Part shown: positions 61,728 through 64,000 of the stretch, piece by piece | Numbering within the stretch: the stretch's first letter is position 1 | How the letters are laid out: each line of letters opens with the position of its first letter | NCBI GenBank assembly: GCA_020054675.1 | Contig: JAIHAL010000003.1 | Location: 124,001 to 188,000 of the forward strand | Direction of reading: 5' to 3' | Origin: Oscillospiraceae bacterium | Lineage (GTDB): Bacteria > Bacillota > Clostridia > Oscillospirales > Ruminococcaceae | Length of the DNA stretch: 64,000 nt | Notes under the pieces: model-generated | Told to the model about the DNA's origin: nothing | The model's database searches: none | Seen by the model: only the letters and a program-made list of their open reading frames with translations | Translations under genes and position numbers: made by a program

Positions 61728-63509
61728 ATGTTTTTAAAAGCTCTTGTAACATATTATGAGCTCTTGTGCAGTGACCCCAAAAGCGGAATTGCTCCCTTGG
61801 GATTTAGTCCGGTAAAAGTTTCTTATGAGGCGGTTATTTCCAAGAATGGTGATTTAAAAGGACTGACTTCACTTAAAAGACTTGACGGGAAGAAATCAGT
61901 TCCGGTAGAAATGATGCTGCCCAAAAGTGTTTTAAGGTCGTCCGGAATCTCTTCAAATTTTTTATATGACAATGCAACTTATGTTTTTGGAATTGATAAG
62001 GGAGATCCAGAACGCGCAAAAAAATGTTTTGAAAGTTTTAAAAACTTGCATGAAAGCATGCTTAAAGATGTTCAATGTGAAGAAGCGGAGGCATTGCTTG
62101 CTTTTTTGAATAAATGGGATTCATCAAATGCCGCCCAAAATAAAATTTTAGCGCCGGAAATAAGTGAACTGGCAAAGGGGGCAAATATTGTTTTTCGGCT
62201 TGATGGCAAAAAAAGCTACATACACGAGAATCCGCAAATAAAAGAGCGTTGGGCTGCAAAAGAAAATGAAACAAGTGATGAGCCTTTAATGCAATGCCTT
62301 GTAACAGGTGAAGAAAGTGCCCCCACACGTCTTCATACGGCAATAAAAGGATTATATAAAGGATTATCTTCGGGTAATCAGTTTATCTCATTTAATGCAA
62401 ATGCTTATGAATCTTATGGCAAGGAAGATGGCCAAGGACTTAATGCTCCGATAAGCAAGTATGCGGCTTTTGCATATGCAACTGCGCTTAATTATCTTAT
62501 CGCAAAGCCAAACCATAATATCCGCATAAGCGATACAACGATGGTTTTTTGGGCGGAAAGGGAATCAATTACATTTGATGAAAGCGAAGAAATAGCAAAC
62601 ATTTTCCTTGATTTTGTAGAACCGCAAGAAAAAGATGAAAATGTAAAAAAAGAAACCGTTGCCGATGAATATGCTGCAGAAAAAGTCAGGGGATATTTTA
62701 ATGAAATAAGCAAGGGCAATTTGCCGAAAGTATCGGAAGAACTTGAAGATGTCCGTTTTTATATACTTGGAATTTCTCCAAATTCGGCAAGGATTTCGGT
62801 AAAATTTTTTATGCGGGACAGTCTTGGGAATTTTATCAAACAGATATCACAACATTACCTTGATATGCAAATAGAAAAGCAATATTCAAGCAACAAGGAA
62901 AATTTCCCTATATGGCTGCTTTTAAAAGAAACGGTTTCGCCAAAAGCTTCAAAAGGAACTTTGCCGCATTCAACAATGTCAAACGCCCTTATGAGAGCTG
63001 TACTTAATGGAGAGCCTTATCCATATTCGCTTTACAGCGCGGTTATTTCAAGGATACGCGCCGGCGATGACATAGGGTATTATAAAGCGGCAATAATAAA
63101 GGGTTATTTAATCCGTTCAAAAAGAGAAAAATATAAGGAGGTTCTTACTATGTCACTGAATCCTGATTACGATGCTGAAGTAAGCTATCTTTTGGGGAGG
63201 CTTTTTGCTGTGCTTGAAAAGCTTCAAATTGAGTCAAGCGGAGCGGAATTGAATACCACTATAAGGGACAGGTTTTTTACTTCGGCATGTTCAACGCCGG
63301 CAAATGTTTTTCCATCGCTTTTGCGTCTTTCAAGCCATCATATTTCAAAGGCCGAGTATGGAAAGCAGCATGACAAAAGGATATCGGAAATAATGGAAAA
63401 GCTTGATGTCAACAAAAATCCGTTTCCAAAAACTCTTTCCATTGAACAACAGGGGATTTTTATTTTAGGCTATTATCATCAAAAGAATGCTTTTTATGCA
63501 GGAAAATAA
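61728..63509 (+). CDS. cas8c: CRISPR-associated protein Cas8c/Csd1 (type I-C large subunit)
   Basis: 593 aa. N-terminal LKALVTYYELLCSDP with PLGFSPVKVSYEAVI, and PKSVLRSSGISSNFLYDNATYVFGI, are Csd1 hallmarks; the middle has ISFNANAYESYGKEDGQGLNAPIS, and the C-terminal part (from about 475) is helical. It recognises the PAM and anchors Cascade. AAGGTG precedes the ATG. An internal, strong ribosome binding site and ATG at codon 475 mark the nested cas11c gene. Confidence 0.94.
   Translation: MFLKALVTYYELLCSDPKSGIAPLGFSPVKVSYEAVISKNGDLKGLTSLKRLDGKKSVPVEMMLPKSVLRSSGISSNFLYDNATYVFGIDKGDPERAKKCFESFKNLHESMLKDVQCEEAEALLAFLNKWDSSNAAQNKILAPEISELAKGANIVFRLDGKKSYIHENPQIKERWAAKENETSDEPLMQCLVTGEESAPTRLHTAIKGLYKGLSSGNQFISFNANAYESYGKEDGQGLNAPISKYAAFAYATALNYLIAKPNHNIRISDTTMVFWAERESITFDESEEIANIFLDFVEPQEKDENVKKETVADEYAAEKVRGYFNEISKGNLPKVSEELEDVRFYILGISPNSARISVKFFMRDSLGNFIKQISQHYLDMQIEKQYSSNKENFPIWLLLKETVSPKASKGTLPHSTMSNALMRAVLNGEPYPYSLYSAVISRIRAGDDIGYYKAAIIKGYLIRSKREKYKEVLTMSLNPDYDAEVSYLLGRLFAVLEKLQIESSGAELNTTIRDRFFTSACSTPANVFPSLLRLSSHHISKAEYGKQHDKRISEIMEKLDVNKNPFPKTLSIEQQGIFILGYYHQKNAFYAGK
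63150..63509 (+). CDS. cas11c: Nested Cas11c (type I-C small subunit) from an internal start in cas8c
   Basis: Within the cas8c frame, AAGGAGG (63135-63141) lies 8 nt before an in-frame ATG at 63150 (codon 475 of cas8c). Translation from here gives a 119-aa protein starting MSLNPDYDAEVSYLLG and sharing the cas8c stop. This matches the internally initiated small subunit reported for type I-C and other type I systems, where two copies line the Cascade belly and stabilise the R-loop. A full consensus ribosome binding site inside a coding region is unlikely by chance. Expression is inferred, not shown. Confidence 0.88.
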   Translation: MSLNPDYDAEVSYLLGRLFAVLEKLQIESSGAELNTTIRDRFFTSACSTPANVFPSLLRLSSHHISKAEYGKQHDKRISEIMEKLDVNKNPFPKTLSIEQQGIFILGYYHQKNAFYAGK

Positions 63510-63525
63510 AAGGAGGAAAAATAAA

Positions 63526-64000
63526 ATGAGCGAAGCAATTAAAAATCGTTATGAGTTTACAATCTTTTTTGACGTTGAAAACGGCAATCCGAACGGGGAC
63601 CCGGATTCCGGCGGAATGCCCCGCATCGACCCCGAAACAGGATATGGAATTGTGACGGATGTTTGCCTTAAAAGGAAAATTCGCAATTATGTGGAAGCAA
63701 CAAAAGAAAATTCAGAAAATTCAGTTGGATATGGAATATATATAAAAAATGGTGTAGTTCTTAATGCTCTTGAAGTTGAGGCAGGAAAAGAATTTGGTAT
63801 TGATAATGAGTTGAAAGAATTACAAAAGGCTTCTACTAAAAAAGAAGCAAAAGAGATTGGGAAAAAAATAAAAAAAGATAATCCTGAAATAGATAAGCTT
63901 CTTTTTAGTTATATGTGCAATAATTATTATGATATCAGAACTTTTGGAGCTGTGATGACAACCTTTGTTAAAGGTGCATTAAATTGCGGACAGGTAAGGG
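63526..64000 (+). CDS. cas7c: CRISPR-associated protein Cas7c/Csd2 (type I-C), 3' partial
   Basis: ATG at 63526 with AGGAGG upstream; 158 codons run off the window end without a stop. FFDVENGNPNGDPDSGGMPRIDPETG and VTDVCLKRKIRNYV are the Csd2 signature, and IRTFGAVMTTF follows later. Cas7 forms the backbone along the crRNA. It begins 16 nt after cas8c. Cas4, cas1, cas2 and the array are expected beyond the edge. Confidence 0.94.
   Translation, partial: MSEAIKNRYEFTIFFDVENGNPNGDPDSGGMPRIDPETGYGIVTDVCLKRKIRNYVEATKENSENSVGYGIYIKNGVVLNALEVEAGKEFGIDNELKELQKASTKKEAKEIGKKIKKDNPEIDKLLFSYMCNNYYDIRTFGAVMTTFVKGALNCGQVR

Noticed and set aside
57700-64000. CRISPR repeat-spacer array
   Set aside because: I looked for regularly spaced repeats of about 30 nt near the cas genes and saw none; the array is probably beyond the window end.
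1-64000. tRNA, rRNA, insertion sequence or prophage genes
   Set aside because: None recognised on either strand; all long gaps are explained by promoters, leaders or terminators.

Overview
The window is a chromosomal segment from a Firmicute of the class Clostridia; the gene order looks most like Oscillospirales/Ruminococcaceae, but that placement is an inference from gene content. Supporting signs are an HrcA/CIRCE heat-shock operon, SAM-I and FMN riboswitches, an L20-type infC leader, a MurE with the DNPR motif of meso-diaminopimelate enzymes, strong GGAGG ribosome binding sites, near-consensus sigma-A promoters and many TTG starts. I see no rRNA, tRNA, insertion sequence or prophage. Almost all of it is dense core genome.

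Layout. (1) 1-3419 (+): two ABC exporter half-transporters, the first cut by the window edge; together they look like an asymmetric heterodimer with one degenerate ATP site. (2) 3453-7870 (-): the tRNA methyltransferase MnmM, an ECF S component (probably for pantothenate), CoaX, the CCA-adding enzyme and a membrane protein with a Cache-like sensor region but no output domain. (3) 7973-22172 (-): a division and cell wall (dcw) cluster transcribed mraZ-rsmH-ftsL-PBP-murE-murF-mraY-ftsW-murG-(58-aa ORF)-murA-ftsQ-ftsZ. It has a sigma-A promoter followed by three 10-bp MraZ-box repeats. murD, murC, murB and ftsA are missing from it. (4) 22286-27171 (-): hrcA-grpE-dnaK-dnaJ behind a perfect CIRCE, with a second degenerate CIRCE-like element further upstream.

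(5) 27238-31488 (+): glutamine-dependent NAD synthetase and polyphosphate kinase, each with its own promoter. (6) 31501-32885: infC-rpmI-rplT with an attenuating leader and an ATT start for infC. (7) 32921-51771: a long operon-like run, trmH-type methyltransferase, dprA, topA, trmFO, plsX, rnc, radical SAM protein, smc, ftsY, rdgB, yhbY, nadD, yqeK, LCP protein, rsfS, leuS. (8) 51824-57702: rpsU, yqeG, aroQ, an M24 peptidase, efp, a CD1247-type acidic/Cys protein, FMN riboswitch-ribU and SAM riboswitch-metK.

(9) 57776-64000 (+): start of a type I-C CRISPR-Cas operon: WYL regulator, cas3, cas5c, cas8c and the first part of cas7c, cut by the window end. A strong internal ribosome binding site and in-frame ATG inside cas8c mark a nested cas11c gene for the small Cascade subunit. 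The adaptation genes and repeat array, if present, lie beyond the window.

Nothing here is clearly a wholly new system. The points most worth a second look are the nested cas11c, the WYL gene heading the cas operon, the second CIRCE-like element, the unusual FtsZ C-terminus together with the reduced dcw cluster, the 58-aa membrane ORF between murG and murA, the output-less Cache protein and the DDDECCC-repeat protein.
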